This document shows, piece by piece, positions 52,666-64,000 of a stretch of DNA of 64,000 nucleotides (position 1 is its first letter; every line of letters begins with the position of its first letter). The DNA comes from Symsagittifera roscoffensis (Eukaryota; Xenacoelomorpha; Acoela; Convolutidae). The stretch spans positions 9,529,716-9,593,715 of the forward strand of contig NC_087067.1 in assembly GCF_963678635.1 (NCBI RefSeq), in the 5' to 3' direction. The notes under the pieces were generated by a model. The model had not been told where the DNA came from. It made no database searches and saw only the letters and a program-made list of their open reading frames with translations. The translations under genes were made by a program, and so were the position numbers.

Positions 52666-53803
52666 TTCAGTAGGCATACCTAGCACTGGCGCTTCGCACA
52701 ATTCTTGCTTTATGTTCCCAAAGGCCGTTCGAGCTTCGTCGCTCCATTCGAACTTCTTTAATTTGTTGCGCATCAGCTTCTGCATCGGATACACCTTGTC
52801 TGCATACCTTTTTATGAACTCACGGTAATAGTTGGCAAACCCTAGGAAGCTCATGAGCTGTGTGTCCGTTCTGGGAGCCTTACATGTCAACACAGCTTCT
52901 ACTGCTTCCCGGTCCGGCCTCACACCATGCCTGTCTACCATTCTTCCTAGGTACTTGATCGAATCCCTAAGGATTTCACATTTCGATGGTTTGCATTTCA
53001 AGCCTGCTCTTTTCATGCATCCAAAGACCTCATCGAGCCGATCAATGTGGTCTTCCAGCGTCGGTGTTGCTATGACTACGTCACCCACGTAACACATCAC
53101 AAGATTCCCGTACTTCTTTGTCACTCTGGTCAAAGCCTGAGCCATCAGTCTTTGAAAAGTGCCCGTTGCGTTGCACAAGCCGAAGGGCATTCTCTTCCAC
53201 TGGTACAACCCCAATTCAGACGCAAATTCGGTCTTTTCTCTATCCTTCTTCCGCTGAGGGACCTGCCAGAAGGCAGAACCCAAGTCCAATGTGGTGAAGA
53301 ACTTGGCATCACCAAGTTTAGAGAGGCTCTCGTCTTTTCGCGGTATCGGGTAAGCATCTTTTATTGTCACCGCGTTCAAGTAGCGAAAGTCGCAACAAAA
53401 CCTGAGCTTCCCCCTTTTTTGCCATTACTACCCCGCAAGCTCATGGCATTTTCGAGGGTTCTATCATGTCGTATTCGAGCAACATTTCTATTTCCGCTCG
53501 GCACGCTTCCAATTTATGTGGCGTCAATCGTCTTGCGCCTTCCCTATGGGGGACGGCGCCTTCCTCAGGTTCGATTTCGTGTTCGACGAAGTTACAGCAA
53601 CCGATATCCGGCTTATGTTTTGAAAATACATCCGCGTTCCGATTTAAAACCTCCCGCAGTAATTCGAAATCTCCCTCGCCTATTTTCCCTTTTAAGTGTT
53701 CTATCTCTGGCAAAACCGGTTTGTCACCTTCTATTTCATATGACGAGGGGCGTTCTGGAAAATTTGAGCAGCTCGATAAGCCGTCGTCTGTTTCGGACTT
53801 CAC
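52663..53803 (-). pseudogene. Retrotransposon reverse transcriptase with altered catalytic box
   Basis: Two frames: 53,803-53,441 (start of RT, ending ...EYDMIEPSKMP) and 53,379-52,663 (AVTIKDAYPIPR, FFTTLDLGSAFWQVP, QWKRMPFGLCNATGTFQRLM). The catalytic YxDD box reads YVGD at 53,080-53,091, so the first catalytic Asp is Gly and the enzyme would be dead even if the frame were whole. The stretch between the frames (53,380-53,440) carries a frame change. Confidence 0.9.
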
Positions 53804-54553
53804 TTAAAACAATTTATGAATAGATTTTAATTCATTAATCCTTTTAAAAATTTTATCTTTATTGGCATGATAAGGACAATCTTTCACACTATGTTTCTTC
53901 AAGTTTTGTGTCTCTTCATAGTTGGTCCTCATTGGCAAAGCGTAACCAAGTTTCTTTCCACGCTGGATTGAAACCGTGGTGTCCAGTGTGTTCAATAACA
54001 CACTGACACACAGTCCGTTTCGAGTTACCGAGAAGCTCCGGCCTAAAATCACCGAACTTTGACTATTTGGATTCGGTACCAAACAAACCTGTTACTATCA
54101 CTTAACCAGTTCATATTCCTCATTCTAAAAATTGCCACCACGGCCTGCCCAGGCTGTAGTATTACTTTTCTATCTAAAAAAATTGGTACCTTGTTTTCGT
54201 CTGTTATTATTCTATTAATTGGTTTCTTAACATACTTCCGATCCGTGTTTCTAATCCTTATTAGGCCGTTGTTCAAGTCAATCATCCCGTCGAAATTCCT
54301 GACAAAATCTCTGCCCGAGATGAACTGGTTGGCGTCGTCCAAATTCTCTACCACCAAGAAGCTCATCCAAAGATCCCGTCCTCCCATGTGGAGAACCGTT
54401 ATTGGTGTCCTTCCGGCTACGTAAATTGCTCCTTGATTGGCTGCAGCCAGTCGGAGATTCGTCGGAATTAGATCTTCCCTCGTAAAGCCCATTCTTTCCC
54501 AAGTTTTTATCTGCATCACACTCACTACCGCTCCTGTGAAGCCAAATATCCAA
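53804..54553 (-). pseudogene. Retrotransposon aspartic protease and linker
   Basis: Retropepsin-like frame 54,525-54,049. After the frame is followed upstream, the active-site triplet appears as Phe-Thr-Gly-Ala (54,529-54,540) instead of Asp-Thr-Gly-Ala, so the catalytic Asp is missing. The ATPITVLHMGG-like strand and QFISGRDFVRNFDGMIDL near the C-terminus support the family. A frame change near 54,065 leads into the linker frame 54,082-53,804. Confidence 0.7.
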
Positions 54554-55556
54554 TGTGTACTGCGTCCTGCTCCATCATGGCGTCATGGCCTATCCTGCGG
54601 ACTTTGAGTTCCTCCTCAACCAAATAGATCTGCCCTATCTGGTCACTGTTTGTTGTTACATATGTCCTAGTGTAGATACTGATTCCATCTACGTCCAGCA
54701 TCACCTGATACGGTCCATAGACTTCCACGTAGCGCCCATGAAGCTTTTTTATGCGAGGGCCACGCGTTGTTAGTAGTGCTCGCACAGCTCTTGACTCAGT
54801 GCGTGGCTCCACCTGCCTCAGATAATCTGCATATGTGTCCAAATGCATCAATGTGAACTCTGACGGTTCACTCAGATTTCTAATAACCTGGTGTTCCGCT
54901 ACCGAGATTATTGACTGTATTTTGCTTCCTTGTGGCACCATACCAAACCTCTGCCCGGCAATAACATTAAGTTTCATGCTCAAACTACTTGGTGCTTTTG
55001 TTTCTTCGACTTCTGTTGCCTCGAAGGTATTCAGCTTCTCCTCTAGTTTCTCATTTTCTAATTCGAGCTTCACTTTTTGCTCAATCTCTTACGTTACCAG
55101 TTCCTGCTGCACTCTATTCAGAGCATCCCTCGCGGCTGCCCTATTATCAATCTTGAAGTCGTCCGCCGCAGTCACCGGTTCCGGTTCACATGTCTCTTCT
55201 GTTACCGCTTGCATTTTATTCGTTGCCAGCTCTTGCGGTTTTTCTTTTCTGCGCGCCTCCGCTTCACTCAATGGGCGAGCCTTGCTGGCTTTCACTCCCG
55301 ATAAAGCTTCTTCATGCCTTGGATGCTTGATGTCTGCTACAGCATCCCACAACTGCGGAAAATCTGATTTGAAATGACTTTCCAAGTTACAAAAGAAACA
55401 CTTCGGGCCGAATTTTGCAATTACTCCTCTCATGAAATCTTCGTGGTCGACTTTTGACGCATCTTCGTCCTCGAGGCTAAAGCCTATTGCTATCATGCCC
55501 TGATAGTAAGTTGGGCATGCTGAAACATGATGTCCGTCGCACTGCAGTTCGCACAA
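54525..55556 (-). pseudogene. Retrotransposon nucleocapsid / protease-proximal region
   Basis: Frame 55,556-55,089 holds the second half of a CCHC knuckle (GHHVSAC) and a degenerate second knuckle (CFFCNLESHF with the last Cys replaced by Phe). Frame 55,073-54,525 begins with a short coiled coil (LELENEKLEEKL) and then strands that precede the protease. The first knuckle is cut by a frame change near 55,525-55,540. Confidence 0.7.
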
Positions 55557-57963
55557 GAGCGCCTCTTGTCCATATCGTCCCTCGGTTTATACCAGTTGTT
55601 TCCTTGGTTTGCTGATCCGTTGTTAAAATTGCCGTAACTCTTCTTGTAATATCCAGATGTCGATGGAGGCTTCAATAAAAGATATTCTTTTGACTTGAGC
55701 CTCAACTCCTCTGGTGTTGGCGCATTGGTTGATAGTGGTGTGTAATGTGTTGCTAACATTGTTCGAAGTTCATCATTCTTCACACCATTGATGAATTTTG
55801 AGGCTAATGCCAGGTTCATCCTCCTGTTCGACTCTTCCGGTTGCCTGCGCCTTATTAGCATCTCCAAATCGTCTAGAAACTTGTCTATCGTCTCATCTTC
55901 TCGTTGCCTCCGTTTCTCGCAGCGCATCATTGCCTGGTGTCCCTGCTTCCCTGAGCCAAAACGATTCAACAAGGTTTCAAATATTTTATCGGCAGTGTCC
56001 CGTTGGTACTGCTTTTTGGCCATCACGCAGTTTAGGGCTGTCCTTTCCAAGTTACTGCTAAGCGCACTGCATTCTTGCCTTTCTGACAAGTCCTCTTCCT
56101 CACAATTCAGTTTCATCACTTCTATCCAGGTATCAATACAGCCATCAGATTCGTCTTTGTAGCATCTTGGTTTCTTAAAAACCATTCTAGACTTTTCGCT
56201 ACATTCATTGGTTCTAGATAACCTCGTAAGGAATGTCTCCAAAGAACTGTTCAGAGGTTCAAAGGATGTGGCTATTGATGTAGCCTCTCTTGAATGCCCT
56301 GCTTGAGTATCATTGCCCCCTGATAAGGGTTCTGCACTTGGAACTTCCCTTCCGTCCGATTCATTTGGATTGTTTCTTCCTTGGCTCGCATGACTCATCC
56401 CTGGGCTTGCATGACTCCTGTTCCTGGAATCACCTCTCCCAGTCGCATGTGTGCCCTGCGTCGGTCGTTCGTTTGAGGTCTGTCTGTTGCCAGTTGAACT
56501 TCCTCTGATGTTTGGGCCCCATGTTCTATTATCCCTTGTGGCGTAGCCTGATGAACTGCCCCTACCTCTAGTGGATCCATTTGTCCTCCTCCTATGATGG
56601 TCATTGAAATTCACCTTCAGCTCCCTGCTGGGACCTCCCGAGTTCGGTTCCCCTTCTTTTGGTCCACTCTTGCTGCCTAGTAGCCCGTCCAACCTGTCCA
56701 TGATATCCTGAGTTCGCTTCTCCATCATCGCATCTATCTTTGTGTCAAGAGTCCCAAGAGTCTGTTCTTGTTGAGTTCTTAACTTCTCCATGTCGTCCTT
56801 TAATCGTAACTCTCTCTGTTCCGCTTCTCTTGTCATTCGCAACAAGTTACTCGCCAAGTGTTCATCTTTTCTTTCTTTCAAGCGTTTTTCGCTTCAACTA
56901 ACTTCTTGTCTATTGCGGTTTATTTCCTCCCGAAGACTTTCTCTCTCGACGTGGACTGCCCTTTCTAGTTCACTAATTCTTATTGACATCTGTTCATTCT
57001 GTTCTCCTAAACTGCCAACTATTTGTTCAAGGCTTCTTTAATTGATGCTCCGTTATCCACTAGTGGCGTCAAAAGTGGCGGTGTCACCTGTCGATCCCAG
57101 GTAGCTTGGTGCTGGTCGGGATTCGGGCTTTGATTCTCTGCCTCGACGTCTTTTCATTGTCCAACTCTGGATCCGCCGGTGCGTTGCTTAGCCCTGTGTT
57201 TCTATTCTCCCCAGTTCGCTTTTCCGAATTCGTCATACTCACAAAGTCTCCTGACTGGCCTGATGTGTTTGTGGTTTTGCTAATTGTCCTCGCTACACCA
57301 AATTGGTCCACGGTACCAGTCCCTCTGTTGGTGTATGCTTCATTCTCCTGAGTCGAACTATTGAGGCTGACCTGAGATCCAAAGTCAGCTTGCTCTTCGT
57401 TGTCCTCTTCTTCCTCCAGGGACTCTCCTTCATCGCCTGTACCCGCTCCCATGGTAAATGGAAAGATCTTTCCGAAAGTAGTCTTCACTTTTTCTGAAAA
57501 CGGTGAGGACGTTGCCTGTTTCTCCGTCACGCCTGCCATCATGGTGTTGTCTGTGGGAGACCTTCTAGTTGCCACAATTTCAGTAGAGATGTCTGACAGT
57601 TCCGACATCTCCTCTCGGTCCAGTCTCCCGGTGGAAGTGGCAAAATCTTGGCCTTGTTCTACCGGAGTAGATTCACTCACCAGCCTTCTGTTTCATTTCC
57701 CCTCCGGTCCATGTATTTCCTGGTTCTCATGCATGGCCTGGTCGGATGGACCTCCACTTCTAGCATTGCTTTCACTCTTCTGAGGACTTTTGACTCCTGG
57801 TCTCAACCATTCTGCCTAAAACCGTCTCCCCATTTTCGGTCCGGGTTCGTGTGATCCTTTCCACAAAAGGGTCAGTCATTGCTTTTCTCTGTTTCTCAGG
57901 TATGAATTTCCTGGAGCTATCTCCTAGTTTAGGTATCCTTGACTTGTCTAGATTCATATTCAA
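55493..57963 (-). pseudogene. Retrotransposon gag
   Basis: Frames 57,963-57,772, 57,680-57,084 and 56,881-55,493 (462 codons). The last contains a coiled coil (residues 1-60), a Gly/Arg/Ser/Asn-rich low-complexity linker, a capsid-like helical domain (KIFETLLNRFGSGKQ, ETIDKFLDDLEMLIRRRQ) and the first two Cys of a zinc knuckle (CANC). Stops near 57,030-57,045 and 56,895 separate the frames. The identification rests on capsid-type helices followed by CCHC and pol. Confidence 0.75.
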
Positions 57964-58690
57964 TTTACCACTTCTTACTGCCTATACACTCAATTCGATT
58001 GCTAGTGTCCTTTTGATCTGACTACTGATAATAATAACAAAACACAATAAATTCCAAAAGTTTCTATTAAATAGTGACCACGAATTCTTGTATGTTATCA
58101 CAGTACAGCGTGTATGCAATTTAATCACGATAATTGATTATTAATTGTAAAATGTGAAGCTACCACAGTATGATGATATCAGTCTATTTAAAAGATAGTG
58201 TTCTCACTACCCAATCAAGCACAAATATTATTGATTTAAAACCAGAAATAACAAAAAAGAATATTTTTATGAAAAACGTATGTGTTTTGTTTTTTTACTT
58301 GGTCGCAGTACAATAGTCGAACTTGTATATAAAGAAAGAGCTTTCTCTGCTTGGTGCTGCACCAAACAGACAAAACATGAAGGCAGTAATTTTCTCAAGT
58401 GGGTGTCTATTGCACCCACCGAGTCCTGTGTTACCTATCTGCCTTCAGACTGCCCGAGCTAGACCTACTAAAATCTTCAGGGCAATCATTTTTCTCAAAA
58501 ACGTTTTGGGTTTCTGTCCACACTAATGAGTTACACACTCTCGATCCATTTAGGCTTAGTGTCGCGAATGTCCGAGTTTAAGCCTGTTTTGTTTTGATTC
58601 GGTTTTTTACAAAAGGCAAGTTACCAGCGCAGTCACAGGTTCCCAGCCTATCTCTTAATAACCTAATACGCTTAACTACTTTCTATTCTG
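57964..58690. other. Flank of the retrotransposon, possible 5' regulatory region
   Basis: About 700 bases upstream of gag on the minus strand. No gene is supported. A TTGTATATAAAGAAAG string at about 58,324-58,339 reads as a plus-strand TATA-like box. I found no second copy that would mark an LTR. Confidence 0.4.
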
Positions 58691-58945
58691 TTGTCTTCTT
58701 AAGTTTTGACAAAATAAAACCCCTCCGGATTGACAAAAATTGGACCCCTCCTGATTGGAAAAATTTTGGGACCCCTCCGGATTGACAAAAATCGGATACC
58801 TCTCGATTGGTAAAATTACGAGCCCTCCGAATTGGGACCCCTCCTCCTGTTTTGTAAAAATTTAGACCCCTCCGGATTGGGACCCCTCCGAATTTGTAAA
58901 AATTTAGACCCCTCCGGATTGGAACCCCTCCGGGTTTGTAAAGAT
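58690..58945. repeat. Cluster of ACCCCTCCGGATTG repeats
   Basis: About eight exact or near copies of a GACCCCTCCGGATTG block, spaced 15-35 bp and separated by ACAAAAATT or GTAAAAATTTA. Single copies recur at 59,049, 59,628, 60,103, 60,322, 60,346, 61,402, 62,440 (inverted), 63,475 and 63,502 (inverted), and in element D at 35.48 and 43.75 kb. The core is the palindrome TCCGGA. Confidence 0.85.
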
Positions 58946-59839
58946 CGCTTCTCAGAGGCTTTCTAATTTTCCAACCGATACCCTTCCTGATACGTTCTCC
59001 GATGCTATTATGCTGTTTGAATCAACTAGGAAGGGTGTGTCGTCTTTCCCAAGACCCTTCCGGATTGAAGTTAGGCCTCTTATTCGACGATTCACCCTAA
59101 CGGTGAAGGGTCTTATCGCTAGCCTAATTTCGGCTCGACTAAGGTTTTCTTGTGCCCTTAGCCTTATTTTTTTGTCTAGAACAGCGTAAAATTGCCTTAT
59201 TCAACCGTTTCTACCTTTTTGGTAGGGGTGTAAGAGCTTTCCAAAATTTTTTTTTATTTAACGTGAAGGGTCTACCTTCCCGAATTGGTGAACTTGCTAA
59301 AAACAATCCTAAAAAATTTTCACGCTTTTTGTTTTGAGTAATTGATGTTCCTATTAGTAAGCGCAGCTAATTTTTGATCTAATGGTACTAAGATCAACTA
59401 GATTTGTCCAGTAGTTCCAAATTTATTAACCAAAACGTCTTTTTTTCTAAAGTCAAAAAATTCCTCTCTTATAGGTTCCGCCTAACTTTTTTCGCAATTC
59501 TGTTCTATTCTACCTAAAAATTATTGATCCGAGTTCAAAAGGCCTATACTCTTCTAGTTCAATGCAAAAAACTTGATCTAAAACGCTCTGGATGAAACAA
59601 TTTGCGAAAAACTATGCTATTTGGACCACTCCGGATTGATGAATCCACTGAATCAAACACGTTAAGTTCGATTTCTCTGTAATCCGGACGGTTATTGGCA
59701 AACGGGTTTTAAAACCTGTCGATTAACTAGTGGAAGTTGTCCGAACAACTATTTTTAATGTCCTAACTGAAAACTTTCAAAAAGTTTTCTTATTTTTTAG
59801 TGTTCTGTTTTTTCAAAAATCACGAAAATTCGGTTTTTG
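58946..59839. other. Unclassified repeat sequence left of the palindrome
   Basis: About 900 bases with dispersed CCCTTCCGGATTG and ACGGTGAAGGGTC strings but no supported gene. It may be a further part of the palindrome's left arm whose partner lies beyond the window end. Confidence 0.5.
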
Positions 59840-61738
59840 GTACCAAAATAGTTCCATCCTTTTCTGAACTAAACTCAACCGGTTCTACCTATTATAATAG
59901 CACAGTTACATTGTAATCACTAATTTAGCTTTTTTTTTCGTTTCAAAAAGTATCGATATCTCAAAAATCGCGATTAGTGGGGGGATCAAAATATCGCTAT
60001 TTTGATCCTAAAAACCGGTCCGCTTACTGTGTTTTTCACTGAAAAACGATATAAGAGTATTAATATAGGCTGTATAAGTAATAATACTAGTAATAATATA
60101 CCCCTCCGGGATTGTTCATTATCCGAATTGAGGTGCTTAACTCGGAAATTCGCAATTCGGTGAAGGGTCACTACAGTGCAGCACTGTCGAGCCCCCCACA
60201 GATTACATCTTATTTTTTTGTACCAACTTGTTAACGATACCCAACGGTCGATTGTTGTTGTCGTTGAGCCTCTTCTTGTCACTCCTTGTACTGCTTGCCG
60301 GATCAGTCTTCTTAACTAATCCCGAGACCCTTCCGGATTGAGCGCAAATCAGCAGACCCTTCCGTATTGAGCGCAAATTAGCATAAACGTGCTTAAATAC
60401 TCAAATAACCCTACAGTACAAGCCTCACAAACGGGCCACAAAAATGATTGTAACAATTTTGATTGATATAAGTGCCTGTAACACTAATATATCTATCAAC
60501 AACAAACGGGAGGGTCGGATCACATCTTGTCTGGGGGGATGTTTTCTACTGATTTTTTTTTACTTTTTTTTTTTACTGTTTTTGGTTTTTTCGGTTATTT
60601 TTTTATGTTTTTGTTTTTCTTGGGTACTATACAATTTTTTGTTTGGTTTGTTTTATATCTTTAATTGTTTTTGGTCACAAACCTCTCAGGGAACGAGGGG
60701 ACGGCCGATCTCCCCACCCTTCCTGGAACGTCAATTTTTGGTCTTAATTAGGTTTAAAAGCTATTCACGGGAATCCGGAAGGCTTCCGCGTTCCGAACTA
60801 CCCTTCCAGCCCGGCGGTTAGGGCCTATTAAGGGCGTTATTATGAGCATCCGCTCGGCGCGGAGTGCTCGTTAACGGTTCTGCCGGTCATGTTTTTAAAA
60901 AAGAATAACACCCAGGAGCGCCATAAAAACATCTATGTAACATTCGCCCGGAAGTACATATCGACGGAAAATAAAGCTAGGTTCGAAGACGACTGAACAA
61001 CGTCTAAACAGAGCTCTACATGCTTTTCACCGTCTCTACCAAAGCTAGTTCTTTTGGTGGTCTTTCTAACATCGGGTCGACAAAAACGTTACTGTTCTCC
61101 GGCTTCGACCAGAACGCTCAAATTAACTTAATTACATGCAAAAATAGTGAGCTCATGGCTGAGTCTCAGTATCCCCAGACCGCGAGGTCACTCCTAAAAA
61201 CAGGGCTTTTACTATTTGTTAAATTATTATTGTTTTTGTTCAGTAGATAAAAGTCATCATCTCCATCGAAGATGGATCAACCCTTTCTCTTAACTCCTAG
61301 CTTCTCATCGTCAGAAAATGAATCCAGATGTTAAATAAATTCAATTCAGGACATAATTGGGAAGCTAAAAGTTTGTATAAAATGGTTTAAGTTCAAGTCC
61401 CGAGACCCCTCCGGATTCTTGAATCCGGGGAAATGACACCCTTCTTTCCTCTTCGAAAGGCTGGTTTCTACCCTTCATCATTAGAGTGAATGGCCTTGCA
61501 ACGATTGTAGCGACACAATCGGTGCAACTCGGAGCGGTACCTGCAAACACCTTGTCATTTTTTCGTTTTTCTCTCAATTATTGTAGTTGTTTTTGCAACT
61601 TCTGTCGTTGTTCTGTTTTTACTTTGGATTTCTTCCAAAATGGCCGTTTTTGACGTTTCTCAGAAGTGTGACGTCACAATTCTATATTTTAAATCCGAAT
61701 CTTTCAGCCTTCACAATTTGTCTAATTGTCTGAATAAC
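59840..61738. repeat. Palindrome left arm
   Basis: Imperfect reverse complement of 62,100-64,000; matching positions sum to about 123,840. It includes a perfect small hairpin GGATCAAAATA-TCGC-TATTTTGATCC (59,983-60,008) and, from 60,937, a copy of element D. An 82-codon Phe-rich frame (60,444-60,692) has a counterpart in the other arm but is T-tract-derived. Homology stops at 61,738, where RT sequence begins. Confidence 0.85.
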
Positions 61739-62005
61739 ATAGGATGCTGCATATAGACCAGATGCAGTTTGGCTTTACCTGGCAAAGGTACCACTGTTGC
61801 CATTTTCACTGTTCGACAGCTACAATAAAAACACATTGCTGCTAACAGCCACTATGCTGGTTCTTTCGTGGATCTCGAGAAAGCTTTTGACCGTGTACCC
61901 AGGCAGGTAATGTGAAGGGCCCTTCGAAGTAATGGTGTCAAAAATGACTAGTGTGGGTAGTCTAGGGCCTATACTGTAATTTTCGAGTTCGAGTAAACAG
62001 TAACT
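61739..62005 (+). pseudogene. RT relic forming the palindrome loop
   Basis: Matches the 38,980-39,240 part of the LINE-like RT relic: DQMQFGF (near 61,758), then the palm A region corresponding to DLEKAFDRVP (61,870-61,905), with frame breaks. It interrupts the left arm's element D and marks the centre (about 61,920) of the inverted repeat. RT homology fades after about 62,000. Confidence 0.8.
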
Positions 62006-62049
62006 TGTGACATTCGACCAGAATGGAGAAAACTGCAGATTGGATGGAT

Positions 62050-64000
62050 TCAAAATTTTAGCAGCTAACCTTCCGAATTGACGGTTTTAAGAGATTAACA
62101 ACGTTACTGGGACGATTAGTCAAACGGTGAAGGTCAAGATAATCTGGTATTTTGAAATTTTAAAAATTCGAAGTGATGACGTAATAATTCTGGGAAGCGT
62201 CAAAAATGGCCATTTTGGAAGACAACCAGAATAAAATCAGAACAACAATAGTTGCGGTAGCGATAACTAAGAGAATTGTGATTGAAAAACGACAACGAAT
62301 TGCAGAGTTAGCAGAGACCGCTCCGAGTTGCAACTATTGTGTCGCTACAATAGTTGCAAGGCCGTTCACAACAACGGTGAAGGGTAGAAGACAGCCTTCC
62401 GGAAGGAAGATAAGGACGCTATTTCCCCGGATTCAGGATTCCGGAGGGGTCTCGCGAGTTGAACTGAAACTCTTTTATATAAACTTTTAGCTTCCCGGTT
62501 ATGTCTTGAATTGAATTTAATTAACATTTGAATTCATTTTGCAAGGATGAGAAGCTAGAATTGGGGACAGGGTTGATCCATCTTCGATGGAGATGATGAT
62601 TTTTATCTACTGAACAAAAACAATAGTATTATAATAAGTAGAAGTAGCCCTGTTTTAAGGAGTGACCTCGTGGTCTGGGGATACTGAGACCCAGCCATGA
62701 GCTCACTAATTTTGCATGTAGTTAAGTTAATATGAGTGTTTTGACCGAAGCCGAAAGCAGTAACGTTTTTGTCGACCCGATGTTAGAAAGACCACCAAAA
62801 GAACTGGCTTTGGTAGAGACGGTGAAAAGCATGTAGAGCTTAGTTTAGACGCTGGCCAGTCGTTTTTATAGCTTAGCTTTATTTTCCGTCGATATGTACT
62901 TCCGGGCGAATGTTACATAGATGTTTTATGGCGCTCCTGGGTGTTATTCTTTTTTAACATCATGACCGGCAGAACCATTAACGAGCACTCACCGCCGAGC
63001 CGATGCTCATAATAACGCCCTTAATAGGCCCTAATCGCCGGGGCGGAGGGGTAGTCCAGAACGCGAAAGCCTTCCGGATTCCCGTGAATAGCTTTTTAAC
63101 CTAGTTAAGACCAAAAATTCACAAACCAGGAAGGGTGGGGGGATTCGCGGTCGCGTCATCTACTGAGTCGTTCGTGACCAAAAACACTTAAAGATATACA
63201 TAAAACCAAACAAAAAGTAGTATACTACCCAAGAAAAAGAAAAAACATAAAAACAGAAAAAACCAAAAACTGTAAAAAAGTAAAAAAATCTGTAGAAATC
63301 ATCCCCCAGACAAGATGTGATCCGACCCTCCCATTTGTTGTTGATAGATATAGTGTTGTTACAGGCATTTATATCAATCAGGATTGTTACGATCATTTTT
63401 GTGGCCCGTTTGTGAGGCTTGTACCGTAGGGTTGTTTGAGTATTTAAGCACGGTAATGCTAAATTGCGCTCAATCCGGAAGGGTCTGCTGATTTCCGCTC
63501 AATCCGGAAGGGTCTCGGGATTAGTTAAGAAGACTGATGCGGTAAGCAGTACAAGGAGCAACAAGGAGGGGCTCAACGACTGTTGGGTATCGTTAACAAG
63601 TTTTGTATCCCTTTTGGTACAAAAAATAAGAAAGTAATCTGTGGGGGGCTCGACAGTGCTGCACTGTAGTGACCCTTCACCGAACTGCGAAAATCCGAGT
63701 TAAGCACCTTAATTCGGATATTGAACAAACCCGGAGGGGTAAAGTATTACTAATATTATTACTTATATAGCCTATTAATACTCCCACATCGTTTTTCAGT
63801 GAAAAACACAGTAAGCGGACCGGTTTTCAGGGTCAAAAAAGCGATATTTTGATCCCCCGACAAATCGCGATTTTTGAAATATCGATATTTTTCTGAAACG
63901 GAAAAAAGCGCTAAAGTAGTGAGTTACATCGTAACTGTGCTAGTATAATAGGTAGAACCGGTTGAGTTTAGTTCAGAAGTGGTTGGAACTATTTTGGTAC
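62050..64000. repeat. Palindrome right arm (continues past the window)
   Basis: Reverse complement of the left arm. The inverted element D runs 62,050-62,915 and extends further towards the loop than in the left arm, which the RT relic truncates. The two arms differ by scattered substitutions and small indels, so the inverted duplication is not recent. The end at 64,000 pairs with 59,840 and is still matching. Confidence 0.85.

Larger units (their letters stand above)
49180..57963 (-). mobile_element. Decayed Ty3/gypsy-type LTR retrotransposon (gag-pol)
   Basis: Order on the minus strand is gag, zinc knuckle, protease, RT, RNase H, integrase, which is diagnostic of Ty3/gypsy (Metaviridae-like) rather than copia. 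The region is GC-richer than its surroundings. Coding potential is broken by many stops and frame changes listed under the parts. LTRs and a primer-binding site were not found by eye at 57.96-58.6 kb or 48.2-49.2 kb. Confidence 0.85.

Noticed and set aside
55493-55556. Gag-pol programmed frameshift at the zinc knuckle
   Set aside because: The frame change falls inside the CCHC motif itself, which a working programmed shift would not split; the rest of the element is clearly decayed.
48157-58690. Long terminal repeats of the gypsy element
   Set aside because: I compared the flanks of gag and pol by eye and found no direct repeat pair or primer-binding site, so none is annotated.
1-64000. tRNA or rRNA genes
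   Set aside because: No recognisable box A/B pairs with cloverleaf pairing and no rRNA core motifs were seen by eye.

Overview
The window is repeat-dominated DNA from an invertebrate animal. I find no ordinary host gene that I can name. Splice signals of the type GTAAGT...TTTTCAG and very short candidate introns would suit a nematode, but the retroelement families do not settle the phylum, so the organism is left open. The DNA is AT-rich except for a visibly more GC-rich LTR-retrotransposon block at about 45.6-58 kb.

Layout. (1) 1-9.5 kb is a satellite array with a monomer of about 360 bp, arranged in higher-order and segmental copies. A second small block lies at 12.4-13.4 kb. (2) 9.5-15.4 kb is a tandem duplication of about 3.9 kb. 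Each copy holds satellite, a LINE-like reverse-transcriptase (RT) relic, and the left end of a Maverick/Polinton with its cysteine protease gene. (3) 14,426-30,962 is a 16.5 kb Maverick/Polinton (virus-like giant DNA transposon) with terminal inverted repeats of about 190-215 bp. On the minus strand it carries a truncated adenain-type protease, major capsid protein, basic core-like protein, penton-type minor capsid protein, rve integrase, A32/FtsK-type packaging ATPase, a two-pass membrane protein and several small conserved proteins. On the plus strand it carries a protein-primed family-B DNA polymerase and one short gene of unknown function. Capsid genes are open, whereas polymerase, integrase, ATPase and penton genes carry stops or frameshifts, so this copy looks non-autonomous or dead.

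(4) 31-45.3 kb is a mosaic of RT relics, a tandemly repeated unit of about 914 bp (unit B) carrying a conserved 15-16 bp-stem hairpin, a 66-70 bp minisatellite and an unclassified repeat (element D). Much of it is duplicated at an offset of about 8.27 kb. (5) 45.6-58 kb, minus strand, is a decayed Ty3/gypsy-type LTR retrotransposon (gag, protease, RT, RNase H, integrase). Downstream of it is an unusually intact 634-codon ORF with an SGNH/GDSL-hydrolase-like domain. (6) 58.7-64 kb holds a cluster of TCCGGA-centred repeats and then an imperfect palindrome with arms of at least 1.9 kb. Its loop is another RT relic and its right arm runs off the window.

Working together: in a functional Maverick the integrase and polymerase would move and copy the element, while protease, ATPase, capsid and penton would build particles. 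Here several of those parts are broken. Nested insertions (Maverick in RT relic, RT relic next to satellite, RT relic in palindrome) and segmental duplications indicate a heterochromatin-like region shaped by recombination between repeats.
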